NCBI GenBank assembly: GCA_008330645.1
Contig: VLTN01000042.1
Span: forward strand, 62,001 to 126,000
Length of the DNA stretch: 64,000 bases
Source of the DNA: Cafeteria roenbergensis
Taxonomy: Eukaryota; Sar; Bigyra; Bicosoecida; Cafeteriaceae
Direction of reading: 5' to 3'
Shown here: positions 22,012 to 31,728 of the stretch, piece after piece
Position numbering within the stretch: the first letter of the stretch is position 1
How the letters are laid out: every line of letters begins with the position of its first letter
Notes under the pieces: generated by a model
Database searches by the model: none
Seen by the model: only the letters and a program-made list of their open reading frames with translations
Told to the model about the DNA's origin: nothing
Position numbers and translations under genes: made by a program

Positions 22012-23607
22012 ATGGCGGACCTGGACCCGCGAGACGTGCCCTTCAGCCTGATGCGATGGGGCAGGCCTGTCCCAGTGGGCGAGGGTGCGGCTTTTGCCGC
22101 GGACGACAAGGACGACGCCGAGACCAGGCGCGAGACGTTGCTCCGAGCGCTGCTTGGCGGCCGGTGAGCGCGATGCAGGTGCCAGCGCTCTGAGCCCCCG
22201 CGCCGCCCGCTCCCCCACTCCCCGCAATGCGGCCCGGCTGCGGCGCGCCGCCTCCTGCGCTGCCGGCGCCGGTGCCAGAGCCCGCTCGCAGGCGCAGCAG
22301 CCACTGCCTGGCACGCCTCTGTTACCGCTGCACGCGCGACCGCCGTCGTCGCCACGGCAAATTGCTGCGCCTCGCGCTCGTGCTGCAAGCACTCCGCCTC
22401 CCCCCGTGCAGCGAGTTTGTGGACTCCCGGGGGCGCCTATGGCACCAGGACCCTGACACGCGTCACGCCACCCGCCAAGCAGCCGCCGACGCCGACAGCG
22501 CTCTCAGCGCGTCGCTGGCGCTCTTCCAGGCGCGGGAGCGGCCCGTCTGCCCTGTCAGGGAGCAGCTCTTTTCACAGGCGTTCGACGAGGTCATCAGGGA
22601 GGTGAGAGACGCGGCGCTGCTCGCTGCATCCTGGCAACGGGCAAGCTGCTCGGCCGAGGCTGCGTGCCGCCGAGGCGGCCGTGCGTGCCGGCTTCCCACT
22701 AGTGCAAGCTCGTTGCGATGCCGCGAGCGCTGCTGTCACTCCTCCTGCGCAGGAGGCTGTCGTCAGTCCAGAGCGGAGCTTGCTTCTGCTCCGCGTGAGA
22801 GACCAGTACCGGCTCTCTCTGGCCGCCTACGGCGCCGTCGCGATGGGCGGGGTGGAGTTCGGACAGGCGACGCGTGGGCGCGTGGCAGCTGACGCGGCAG
22901 CAGCAGCGGAGGCCTCGGTTCCGCTCGGGCGCGGAGCGGCGCCGGGCCGCGATGGCCTCATCGTGGAGCGGATCACGAGGCCCTCGAGCGCTGCCGCGGG
23001 CTCTGCGGGCCCGGTGTCGCTCACCGAGCCCGAGGAGGACGAGAGCGACTCCGCGTCAGGCGACGGCTTGGCAGAGCCCGCGCCCGTCGCGTCGGGCGGA
23101 GTCACCCCGTTTGCTGGCCGGACAGCGGCGAGAACGGCCGGCGGCAGCGGCGGGGCGGACGGCTCCGGCAGAGCCAGCGGTGGCCCGAAACCCGCTCCGT
23201 TCAGCATGCCCAAGCCGGCAGCGCACGCTGACGACATGCCCGTCGCGGCAGGCGCCACGTCCGAGGGGGACGACCCCACTCTGGAGGCGGCAGTGCGGCG
23301 CCTGGCCAGGGAGGTCCGGGCTCTGCAGGTTAGGGTGCAGGAGGGGCGGCTGACGGTGCGGGCGGCCGTGGAGGCGGACCAGCGGCGGAGCGCGGCCGAG
23401 GAGGCTGGTCGCATGCGGGCGGCTGACGAGCTGCGGAAGCAGAACGCGCTGCTGGCGTCGGTGGTGGAGCAGGCGCGGGCGTCGCTCGCGGACATGGACG
23501 GGGGTCTGCCCGACGACGGCCACGGAGCCGGCGCCGGCGCTCTGGGGGCTGCGGACGCAGTGGCTGGCGGCGACGCCGCTGTCTTCGCGCAGGCGGAGGC
23601 GGAGTGA
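22012..23607 (+). CDS. DNALI1: Axonemal inner dynein arm light chain p28 (DNALI1)
   Basis: Exons are 22012-22163, 22412-22601 and 22753-23607, giving 398 residues; the usual length is about 250. The splice at 22163/22412 creates REFVDSRGRLWHQ, matching the family PPREWxEDGKLW. The next exons give ARERPVCPVREQLFSQAFDE, VIRE and PERSLLLLRVRDQYRLSLAAY, diagnostic for p28. The protein is a light chain of single-headed inner dynein arms in motile flagella, so the organism is flagellated at some stage. A low-complexity insert of about 130 residues separates the conserved core from a C-terminal coiled coil (EAAVRRLAREVRALQVRVQE to RKQNALLASVVEQARASL). The ATG at 22012 lies in GCCATGG. Splice donors are GTGAGC and GTGAGA. 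Confidence 0.9.
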
Positions 23608-23875
23608 CGCCGCGAAACCGCTCCCGCTCTGCGAGAGCTCTTTGATTGAGTCTGTTGTGTGCGTGGGTGTGAGTGGGTGTGAGTGGGCGTGAGTGTGTGA
23701 ATGGGTGTATGAGTGAGTGTGAGTGTCTGGCGCGGGGCTCCCCCTCCTCGGAGACGCTGCCCCGAGCATATTCTGAACAACACCCTTCGACGCCTCGAAT
23801 ACACGCGAGCGGCCCGCTGGGGGAAAGGGGGGGGGGGGGGGAGGATGCCTCCAGCGGTGCGCGCCGGACGGCGAG
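23608..23875. other. Short convergent intergenic region with simple repeats
   Basis: This lies between the p28 stop and the transporter stop. It holds a GTGAGTG-type minisatellite, described separately, and a poly-G run of about 13 near 23828-23841. It presumably carries both 3' UTRs. Confidence 0.5.
23661..23727. repeat. GTGAGTG-rich degenerate tandem repeat
   Basis: About 67 bases consist of imperfect GTGAGTG/GGTGT units on the + strand just after the p28 stop codon. It is strongly G/T skewed. Each GTGAGT resembles the splice donor used by genes in this window. Confidence 0.8.
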
Positions 23876-25288
23876 TCAGACCACCCCCCCCAGCTCCGTG
23901 TCGTCCAGCTGCTCAAGCGACGAGCTGGTTCTGCCGTCCAGCAGGCGAGGCAGGGCCCCGGCGTCGGGGCTCCGACGCAGCAAGCCATCGCCGTCGGAGT
24001 CGCTGTCGCTGCCGAGGGCCGCGTCCGAGCGATGCGACGGCGCACCCGCAGCGCTGCTGCTGCCCGCCGGGTCCACGCACCCCACCTGGCCCCCGGGGTG
24101 CGGCGACCCGCTGTTCGAGGCAGCCGCTGTTGCGTGCCTCTGGGCGTCAGGGACGCCATCCGTCCGACTGGCGACGGCGGCAGCCGCCGCCCCGGCTGCC
24201 GCCGCGCTGCTGCCTCCGCGCATTTTGCCCCAGGCCACGAGAAGCGTCGCCGCGCACACGACGGCCGCCCCTGACACCGCCCACCACGTCACCGCCTCCC
24301 CCAGCACCGCCTGATAGACAAAGGCCAGCACCACGTCCAGGTTGCGCATCGCTGTCGCCGGACCGGCCTTCTCAAGCATCAGACCGTTGTTCAGAAGCCA
24401 CTGCCCCGCAAAGCCCAGCAGGCCCACGGCGAGCAAGCCAGCCACGGACAGAACGTCCGCCGGGGCCTGAAAGCCCTGGCCCGACGCAAAGGCAACGCTT
24501 GGAGCGATCACCAGCCCCGCGACCGCAAACCAAGCAACCACCACCGCCGAGTCCACCTTTTCCCGCCCCGGCGCAGCAAGCGCGCGCACGCACAGGTACG
24601 CGCAAGCAGCAAGGAGCGAGGAGAGCACGGCGCAGGCGACTGCCTCAGGATACGTCAGCTGGAACAGCGTTTCGACGTCTCGCTGGGGGGCCTCCCCGGG
24701 GCCAACCGGCCCGAAAAGAAACTCTGGGCGGACCACGAGCACGACGCCGCCGAAGCCCAGCAGCAGCGCGGCGCCCTCCAGCCAGCCGAATGCCTCGCGG
24801 AGCACGACGGCCGCAAGCACAGCGGTCACAACCGGGTTGGTGAAAATGATGGCGTTGGCATCGCCGACGGGCAGCTGGGTGACCGCCACGAACACCAGCG
24901 ACATGGCCACGGCACCGATGACCGCCCGGGCCGTCAGCAGCAGCCGCTGCGACGGCGGGCCCAGCAGCCCGTGCTCCGGCCGCTGCAAGGCCACCGTCAC
25001 GGCGGCCACGATGAGGTTGATCGCGAAGCGGACGGACGCGATCATGAACGGCGAAAACGAGGTCCGAAGCATGTGCACGACCAGGGTCATGAGCGAAAAC
25101 ATGACTGCGCTGAGCGCCATGAACGAGAGGCCGAGGACGCGGGGAGGGACGCCGCACGTGCGCGCCTGCCCGGGCTGGGGCGCCGAAGGCGAGGAGCCCG
25201 GATCGGGCCGTCGCAGCGGAGCCAACTCGACTTCGTCTGCGCTGGCCCTGCGGGCCGTGCGCCTCGGGGACGGGGCTGAGGCTGGCAT
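23876..25288 (-). CDS. EamA/DMT-family membrane transporter
   Basis: This is a single exon of 470 residues with an ATG at 25288. About ten membrane spans follow a 50-residue cytosolic N-terminus, beginning with VLGLSFMALSAVMFSLMTLV. The two EamA repeats are visible: FSPFMIASVRFAINLIVAAV and PVGDANAIIFTNPVVTAVLA in the first, and LLNNGLMLEKAGPATAMRNL and FVYQAVLGEAVTWWAVSGAA in the second. The family moves nucleotide sugars, amino acids or other small metabolites; the closest pattern is the SLC35G-like group, but the substrate cannot be read from sequence. The C-terminal 110 residues after the last span are disordered and end in DTELGGVV. No intron is needed. Confidence 0.85.
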   Translation of the reverse strand: MPASAPSPRRTARRASADEVELAPLRRPDPGSSPSAPQPGQARTCGVPPRVLGLSFMALSAVMFSLMTLVVHMLRTSFSPFMIASVRFAINLIVAAVTVALQRPEHGLLGPPSQRLLLTARAVIGAVAMSLVFVAVTQLPVGDANAIIFTNPVVTAVLAAVVLREAFGWLEGAALLLGFGGVVLVVRPEFLFGPVGPGEAPQRDVETLFQLTYPEAVACAVLSSLLAACAYLCVRALAAPGREKVDSAVVVAWFAVAGLVIAPSVAFASGQGFQAPADVLSVAGLLAVGLLGFAGQWLLNNGLMLEKAGPATAMRNLDVVLAFVYQAVLGEAVTWWAVSGAAVVCAATLLVAWGKMRGGSSAAAAGAAAAAVASRTDGVPDAQRHATAAASNSGSPHPGGQVGCVDPAGSSSAAGAPSHRSDAALGSDSDSDGDGLLRRSPDAGALPRLLDGRTSSSLEQLDDTELGGVV

Positions 25289-25790
25289 GCCCCACTGACG
25301 CCGCCGGGCAAGCAGCGGGGCCTAGCCCCGCAGCTGCTGGCCTTTTCGGCCTGAGGCGAGGCGGGACAGCGGAAAGACAGATGGAGCCCCGCGCTTCCCA
25401 AGCTGAGGCGCTCCGTGTGTGCGGCAGGCGTGGTGGGCACGGGCTTGGGGACTATTCTCGTCGAGCAAGACTCCGGTGCAGAGCTGTGGCTGTTGATGGT
25501 GAGAATTTCGAGGTGTTGAACGGCCTCACACAAGCGGCTGCTTTGGGCAAGGCCCTCTGTCGATGCTCAGAGCAGGAGCGCGCACGCGGTACGTCACAGT
25601 CATGCACGCCCCTAGCTTCGCGCACCAGGCGGTGCAGCGGCGGTAGGCAACAGTGGGCGCCGCTGCCGCGACAGCCCCGATCGTGGCGAGAGCAGCGATT
25701 CCTCGCGGCCCGCCCCAACGAAGAACAAACAATGCGGAACCGCCGAAGCTGGTCAGGCAGCCGCGCATGGCGTGCGCCCTTGGGACTCGG
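25289..25790. other. Intergenic region upstream of transporter
   Basis: About 500 bases of distinctly lower GC separate the transporter start from the stop of the five-span membrane protein. Short frames exist on both strands (for example minus 25768-25526), but none has family similarity or good splice signals. It probably carries the transporter promoter. Confidence 0.4.
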
Positions 25791-28700
25791 CTACAAGTCG
25801 CCCATGCCGCCCATGGCGTCGTGGCCAGGCGCCGGACCAGAATGGCCTCCTATCCACTCTGTGTGGGCGGGCGGCTCCGCCGCGTCCGACCCGTCAGCCC
25901 CGGCGCTCATCGCCTGTCCCGGCATGGCGAACCCGGGCATCCCTTCCCACGGCTGCTGCGAGTCTAGGCCCGCGAACCTCACCCTGCCGCGGCCGGGCGC
26001 GGCGGCGGTCGGGGAGGGAGGCCCCGGCGGGGACCTGTCCCCGAGCAGCAGGGGGGAATCCGACCCGTCCGAGGGTGGGCCTGGCGGAGACACTGACGTG
26101 GCCGCGGGCGGAGCGGACGGCGGCGGGGGCGGAGCCGCCTGGCTCGGATCCGGTGCCCATCCGTGCGCCGGCGGGGAGGTCGCCGACGGCGGCGCGGGCG
26201 GCGCGGACGGCCGAACGATGGCCGACGTCTGCAGGCTCTGCCCGCCGGACAAGGACCTTCTGGCCACCAACCGCGCGGCCTCGATGGCCCGAGCCGATTC
26301 GCTGGGTCGGCCGGACTGCGGCACGACGGCGCCGTACCCGCCCGCCACGCCCGCCCTCGCGCCGCCCTCGTCCTCCAGCAGGGAGTCTCTCCGATCCTCC
26401 AGAAGCGAATCCCTCCGCCCGCTGTGGCCCCAGTTCGCAATGTGCGCGCGCGGCGGCACGAACCCGCTTCGCGCCACGGGCACAGGCGGCGCCTCCGGGC
26501 CCGCGAACTGCGGCTCAAACGCCAAAGGCGGGCACGGCCCGTCATCCCACGGCCGGTGGGAAGGCGCTGCCAGTGTCCCCGCGGCTGCCTTTGGCGCTGC
26601 CCCGCCTCCTGCTCCCGCTCCGGCGGCTGCTGCCTCGGCCTCGGCGCCGGCAGCTGCGAGGCTCGGGCGGGACGCCTCCGGTGATGCTGCAGCCGCTTCA
26701 GATGCCGTTGTCGACGTTGCTGCTGCTGCTGCTGCGGCCCCGGCGCCCCCTGCAGAGTGGCGTCCGGCTGGCTGGCCCGAAAGCAGCGAGTCTGTAGTTC
26801 CATAGCCGGGCCGCTGGGAAGGGGGAACGTATGGATCTGCCGCAGGAGCGGGGGCTGGAGCGGGTGCGGGGCCGCTGAACCGAGGCCAGAAGGGCGAGCG
26901 CAGCTCTTCGCCCGCGGGGCCGGCGCGAGATTCAGTGCCGGGATGACCCTCTCCGGGGATGGGCGAGTCAGGCCTCCAGAGGGGCTGAGCGACGTCGTGC
27001 TCCTCGTAAATTCGCTCGTAAGCCTTGAGAGCCACGGATGCCTCCGCGGGGTGCAGGTGACAGAGCCCGATTGAGAGACACGCGAGGACCAACAAAAGCA
27101 ACACCACCACGGCGCTCGCCAGCGTGGCGGGCACAAGAACTCGCGAAACAATGTCTGAGCAAATGGGTTTCACCAAGGCGACGGTTGCACCGCGGACGGC
27201 GTCACAAGACATTGCGTCGCGAAGGGTGGCGTTGGCCGTCTCGATCAGCTGGAGCGTCAAGAGCAGAGCTTCGTTCACCTGGAAGGCTGCCTGCTTTCCG
27301 AGCGTCGTGTTGGCTCGCGGAGCGAGCGACGCGTTGAGAGCCACGAGTTGCTCGCTTGCACCAGCGGCGAGCGAAAGCGCGCCGGCCACCTGACCACGCC
27401 AGGTGTTTTCGGGGTCCGGCACCAGCGGATTCGAAGCCTCCGGTGACGCCAGCCAAGTGGCGTTGCCTGCGCCGGAGCCTTGGTCGATCGCAAACGCGCA
27501 GGTTGCCGCGGCAGCCGCAGCAGCCTCCGCTGGCGTGCCGCCCGCCGAGGCGGTCAGAACGGCGGCAGCATCAGCAGTGCCCAGGTACTGGGCGATCGAC
27601 GAGACTGTGACAAGCGGCATCGGTCCACCGCTGCCAGACGCTGACGCCAAGCCAAGAGCTTCGCCCTCCTGCTGGCCGAAATGCGGAAGCCCGCTCTGCA
27701 GCGTTGAGGGCGGGAGCGGCCCCGCAAGCCTCGGCGCTGTGTTGGTGACCGCCGCTGCAAGAACAACGGCGTACCGGCCCGGGGCGTCGCACCCGTCGGC
27801 GAGCAGCGTGGTCACGGCGAGGAGGGGCAGCAACAGCGCAAGCGACGTCGGGATGCCCACCACGACCATCACCGTGCTGGAGCAGCGAAACAGGCACGGA
27901 CACCTCGCGCAGCAGCGCGTGGGGGTCGCGGCGAGGGCGCAGAGCGACGCCGCCACCAGGGTCCCGAGGAGGACGGCGGCCACGGCCACGATTCCGCCCA
28001 ACGCCTGCGCGCGGCTTGCCGCAGCGGCGAGGGAGGACGGCCACGCCCCGATGCCGAATTCCGGCGACACCACACCCAGCAGCAGCCCTGCACCGTTGTA
28101 GAGGGCCATGCCGGCTCTCCGTGCCTCATCGGCGGCGGCCGGCTCGCCCAGGGTTTCCAGCGAGCTTTGCGCCACGGACAGACTCGTTGACGCCGCGTTC
28201 GCATTCGCCTGAGCGCTGCTGAGAGGGGCCGTGACCGCCCCGGTGGCTACGGATGCAGCATGGATGCCCTCCGCGATGTTGTGCAAGCCGACTGCGAGCG
28301 ACCCCGCCGGCACAACCACAAGCCCGATGACCACGCAGGCCGCCACGACGGCCACGGCTGAGAAGAAGCGCGCCGACACGCAGGTGCACATCGGCATGTC
28401 ATACTTGGCAAAGTGGGTCCGCGCGCGCTCGCTCAGCGTCGAGGGCTCGAGGGTGGCTCCGACGCAGAGCGCGCAGCGGCAGCTGTCCCGATAGAGGCGG
28501 ATGCAGCAGTGCGCCACGAGCTGCCCAGCGACCACCAGCACCGCTGCCAGAGCAACCAGCGCGCCGGAGACAACAAGTCCTTGCACGTAGTCTGCCGAGT
28601 CGGCGTCGTGCTCGCCAGGCTGGGAGTCGCAGATGGCCGAGTCGCTGAACCAGCCGACGAAAATGGGCGGAAGGCAGCTCAGGTGCCGAATGGCGAAGGG

Positions 28701-29057
28701 GGCCGGAATGGTGGTGGGCGCATCGCCAAACGTGAGGTTGAGGCGTGCCTCGCGGCCGTGGATGCCCGCAATCCAGGCGTCCGAGTAGCCCAGCCACGAC
28801 GCCGGGCGCGTTCCCGCGCTTGGGAGCTCCGGGCCTGTGCCCCGCTCGCCGCCGTGCGCCAGGCTGGGCCTGCCTGCTCGAAGGACTGGGGCGCTGGGAC
28901 CCCACCCACCCTGGTACTCTGACACGGTACCGTGGGGCGCTCCTGCGTGGCCCGTCGGCGCCGCGGCAGCAGTTGTTGAAGGCAGCTCAACGAGTGCAGA
29001 CAGCACTGCGCACGCCAAGGCCAACGGCACAGCACGCCCTTGCAGCATCAAGGTCAT
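25791..29057 (-). CDS. Prominin-like five-span membrane protein
   Basis: One exon of 1088 residues starts at ATG 29057 with a signal peptide (LALACAVLSALVELPSTTAA). An extracellular N-terminal domain precedes span 1 (VQGLVVSGALVALAAVLVVA). A cysteine-rich loop leads to span 2 (FFSAVAVVAACVVIGLVVV). A first extracellular loop precedes spans 3 and 4 (ALGGIVAVAAVLLGTLVAAS; SLALLLPLLAVTTLLAD). A larger second loop with NAT/NTT glycosylation sites precedes span 5 (LASAVVVLLLLVLACLSIGL). This five-span, two-large-loop layout with a cysteine cluster after span 1 is that of prominins, which bind cholesterol and mark membrane protrusions; sequence similarity is too weak to be certain, and tweety-like proteins are an alternative. 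A 370-residue proline and serine-rich cytosolic tail follows. A 128-base piece of this gene recurs at 31959. Confidence 0.6.
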   Translation of the reverse strand: MTLMLQGRAVPLALACAVLSALVELPSTTAAAAPTGHAGAPHGTVSEYQGGWGPSAPVLRAGRPSLAHGGERGTGPELPSAGTRPASWLGYSDAWIAGIHGREARLNLTFGDAPTTIPAPFAIRHLSCLPPIFVGWFSDSAICDSQPGEHDADSADYVQGLVVSGALVALAAVLVVAGQLVAHCCIRLYRDSCRCALCVGATLEPSTLSERARTHFAKYDMPMCTCVSARFFSAVAVVAACVVIGLVVVPAGSLAVGLHNIAEGIHAASVATGAVTAPLSSAQANANAASTSLSVAQSSLETLGEPAAADEARRAGMALYNGAGLLLGVVSPEFGIGAWPSSLAAAASRAQALGGIVAVAAVLLGTLVAASLCALAATPTRCCARCPCLFRCSSTVMVVVGIPTSLALLLPLLAVTTLLADGCDAPGRYAVVLAAAVTNTAPRLAGPLPPSTLQSGLPHFGQQEGEALGLASASGSGGPMPLVTVSSIAQYLGTADAAAVLTASAGGTPAEAAAAAAATCAFAIDQGSGAGNATWLASPEASNPLVPDPENTWRGQVAGALSLAAGASEQLVALNASLAPRANTTLGKQAAFQVNEALLLTLQLIETANATLRDAMSCDAVRGATVALVKPICSDIVSRVLVPATLASAVVVLLLLVLACLSIGLCHLHPAEASVALKAYERIYEEHDVAQPLWRPDSPIPGEGHPGTESRAGPAGEELRSPFWPRFSGPAPAPAPAPAADPYVPPSQRPGYGTTDSLLSGQPAGRHSAGGAGAAAAAAATSTTASEAAAASPEASRPSLAAAGAEAEAAAAGAGAGGGAAPKAAAGTLAAPSHRPWDDGPCPPLAFEPQFAGPEAPPVPVARSGFVPPRAHIANWGHSGRRDSLLEDRRDSLLEDEGGARAGVAGGYGAVVPQSGRPSESARAIEAARLVARRSLSGGQSLQTSAIVRPSAPPAPPSATSPPAHGWAPDPSQAAPPPPPSAPPAATSVSPPGPPSDGSDSPLLLGDRSPPGPPSPTAAAPGRGRVRFAGLDSQQPWEGMPGFAMPGQAMSAGADGSDAAEPPAHTEWIGGHSGPAPGHDAMGGMGDL

Positions 29058-29268
29058 CGCCGGAACAGCGCTGGCCCCGACGCCACGCGTGCAATCGGCC
29101 GCCAGATGGCGAGCGCTGGACTGGAGTGTAGGGCGGGCATGGAACAAGTCGCTGCAGTTTCCGCGCTCTGGCGCTGCCAAGATGGAACTTCCGAGATTGG
29201 CGTCCAGCAAGCACTGCCAGGCCACTGCGTCGCGAGCATGTTTTGCGGGCCCACGCCGATTCGAACAT

Positions 29269-29661
29269 GGGCAAGCACGAAAGGTGTCTCAGCCGCGGCG
29301 TATGTCAGTGCGCAGGGCATCCGTCTTGGGTTTGTTCGGCTTGGGCAGGCTTTGCCCGAAAGAAGGCGAGGCGCAGGCTCAGGTGCGGATGCTCTGCATC
29401 ATCTCGGCATCCAATACCTGCTACGGCAAGTCCGTCTTGTTAAGCGGGCATGCTGTGGTCCCCACTGGGTGGGGGGGTCCACCTTGTGTTTCCAAGTGTC
29501 GGAGACGAACTTGCCAGCGCGTGCCAACGCAACCTGGTCTATGCTGTGACGCCAGGCCTCCACAGATCGGCCAAAGACAACGAGCGTGCCGTCGTCGTGC
29601 CACGTTTTGTGGGAGCCGATGATTGTGTCGGTCGCGTGGACAAATTTGCCCGTCGCGAGAT
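29269..29661 (-). pseudogene. Truncated 3' copy of the neighbouring glycosyltransferase
   Basis: These 393 bases match 32085-32474, the 3' end and flank of the glycosyltransferase at 32236-33639, at roughly 97 percent. They encode the same C-terminal stretch (GKFVHATDTIIGSHKTWHDD). Similarity stops abruptly at 29661, so about two thirds of the gene and its start are missing. Relative to the intact gene there is a small length change near 29460-29480 that shifts the frame before the natural end. It lies just upstream of the five-span protein gene and is part of a tandem duplication described in the findings. Confidence 0.85.
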
Positions 29662-29786
29662 AGCACCGACGGGGCTCTGCTGAGTTCAGCGGCGGATTCA
29701 AGCCTCGTCGCGCACCCCCGCGGCCATCACACCAAGCAGGGGCCACTCTCAGCGAGACCGCTGGGCGCCCTGGTTCTGGTAGTGCG

Positions 29787-30080
29787 ATGCCGAAGCCGCG
29801 CTGCAGCTCTCACAATGTCCTCGCTGTCGCGGCCGGCCTCGCGTTGCTTCTCCTGCTGTTGCTCGCAAGCGGGTTGGGGCCAGGAACGACCGCGGAGGAT
29901 CAGAAGCCGGCGTTCCGGCTGCAGCTGCATGACAAGGCAGCGGGTGCGGACAGCTATGGCGGCGCGTGGGGGTTGCTCGTCTCGAGTCGCGCGCAGCGCG
30001 GGGATAGCTGGTTTCGGACTGCTTTCCTCGCGGCCGAGAGGCGCCTGACCCCTGCACCACCGCTCCCCGGAGCGATCTGA
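29787..30080 (+). CDS. Candidate first exon with membrane anchor for the next glycosyltransferase
   Basis: The ATG at 29787 opens a frame with a clear signal anchor, MPKPRCSSHNV followed by AVAAGLALLLLLLLASGLG, typical of Golgi type II enzymes. The + strand exon at 30692 needs a donor in phase 1. The only candidate I see is a weak G|GTGCGG at 29943/29944, which would make an intron of about 750 bases. The link is therefore tentative, and intermediate exons between 30100 and 30500 are possible. Alone the frame would encode 97 residues. Confidence 0.4.
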   Translation: MPKPRCSSHNVLAVAAGLALLLLLLLASGLGPGTTAEDQKPAFRLQLHDKAAGADSYGGAWGLLVSSRAQRGDSWFRTAFLAAERRLTPAPPLPGAI

Positions 30081-30691
30081 CAGTGCGCTTGCGAACAAGT
30101 GCTTGTTGCCGTCGTGGACTCGCAGGCGAGGACACAGAAAACCGCCAGGGCGCTGTCACGTCGTCGGCCGCGAAGCCAGCGCTGCCGCCGAAATCAGCCG
30201 GTGGGCTCGCAGGTGCGCTCGACCTGCGCGTGTGTCGCGTTTGCAGGGTGGTGCACTCTGTTCTGGGCCGCTCACTCCGAAGCTGGGGCCTGTCCAGTGT
30301 CTGAGCTCCGCCGGGAATCGCGCGTCGCAGCCAGTGCGCCCCGCCCTGAAGCTGTGGCGAGCTGCGATCTTGCCCACGCCGTTGACGCACGCTGAGTCGC
30401 AGATGGCGGTGCGAAGGCTGCCTGTTCGTGCGCGCCGGTCCCTCAGGCAGTCGAGTGCACACCATCGCCCAAGCCGACGACGGTTGCCAAGGTCACTGGT
30501 GAGCTGTCGCAGTCGACAAGTGCACAGGTCAATGGGAAGTGTGCTCAGGCGACCCACCAGGTGTCCTGCGCCTAGGCTCGCCGCGTCCTCGCCGCGGTCG
30601 CAGCTGCCACGAGCGGCTGTGCCTGGTCCAGTGCTTGAACACGTTCCCTCCCCGCGTTTGCTTGGAGCTTCCGCGTTCTTGCTTCCCGCAG

Positions 30692-31728
30692 ATGGCGGCA
30701 GCAGCGGCAGCGAGGCTCGCCCCTACGTGCCCGACACGAGTAAAATGCTCAAGTGCGCGACAGCAAATGACATCCGAGTGGGTGTGAGGCGCCCGGTGGG
30801 CGCTGCGGGAGGGGCCATGGTCAAACCGCCTCGTGCAGTGTGGGCCTTCACGGTGGGCAAGGCCAAGCACCAGCTGGGGATGGACGCCAGGTACGACAAT
30901 CCGGCGCCGTTCGTGGCCGCTGCGTGGCGGCGGCTTGGGTACGAGCCGCTTGTGATCGTGGTGGCACAGGACAAGGCCCACGCGGCACGGCTGCAGGGCG
31001 AGGATGCGGACGGCGTGGAACCGCTGCTCGAGCTTCGTGCGATGGGCGTGGAGGTGCATGTGACTGCTCCGCCGCCGCACTACTCGCCTCAGCTCACGGG
31101 GCAGTTGGTTCGGATCGCAGCGCCTGCCGCTGCGCCACTGTGGGACGCCGAGACGGTCGTCACCACAGACGCTGACATGATGCCGCTGTCGGCGCGGTAC
31201 TTGCAGCAGGGGCGCCGCGACTCGATGGTGGTGTATAACCACGGAATCATTCACGATCAATTCGCCATGTGCTATATTCAGGCCCCGTCGAGGCTGTGGC
31301 GAAAAATCCTGGGCATTCCAGCCACGAAGCCCTACGAAACGTTCCCCGAAGCAGTCGCGGCAACGTTTGGCCAGGCTCCTGCCCCGCACTGGGCCATGGA
31401 TCAGGTTGAGGTCACGGAGAAGATCACGAACTGGGGCAAGTGGCAGTCGGAGGGGCAGAGGGTTCCCGTCGCGACCTTTCCAGGCTGGCGGCTGGATCGC
31501 ATCTCACCACCGTCCACCTTCCACCAACACGTTGACAACTGGCGAGACTGCAAAGAGGACGCAATCGATCACCACATGCACTACATCATGCCTGGCGAGT
31601 GCGGCGGCGAGGCCGCCAAGTCCCTCTCTCGGGTCGTGGAGCTTCTGTTCGAAGCCCAGGACGCTGCGGCGCTCCTCCGGTACCTGAAGCGAGTCACATG
31701 CGATGCAGGCGGTTCGGCGAAGTCTTGA
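30692..31728 (+). CDS. GT-A-like glycosyltransferase, main exon
   Basis: The exon begins after a strong acceptor (TTCTTGCTTCCCGCAG) and runs to a TGA at 31726-31728, about 345 residues. Key elements are AVWAFTVGKAKHQLGMDARY, then WRRLGYEPLVIVV, the DxD-type metal and sugar-nucleotide motif VVTTDADMMPL, VVYNHGIIHDQFAMCYI, and the late AMDQVEVTEKI and HQHVDNWRDCKED. The DAD in a beta-strand context and the overall order fit a GT-A fold transferase acting in the Golgi, but I cannot assign a CAZy family. The 5' exon or exons are uncertain; a membrane anchor at 29787 is the best candidate. The exon sits between the two copies of a local duplication. Confidence 0.65.

Noticed and set aside
23661-23727. 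Internal telomere-like repeat
   Set aside because: The units are GTGAGTG and GGGTGT variants without a constant TTAGGG-type unit, so it is a simple G/T-rich array.
29944-30691. Assigning one certain intron between the membrane-anchor exon and the glycosyltransferase exon
   Set aside because: The only phase-compatible donor is weak (GTGCGG), unlike the GTGAG donors elsewhere, so the exon link is left tentative.
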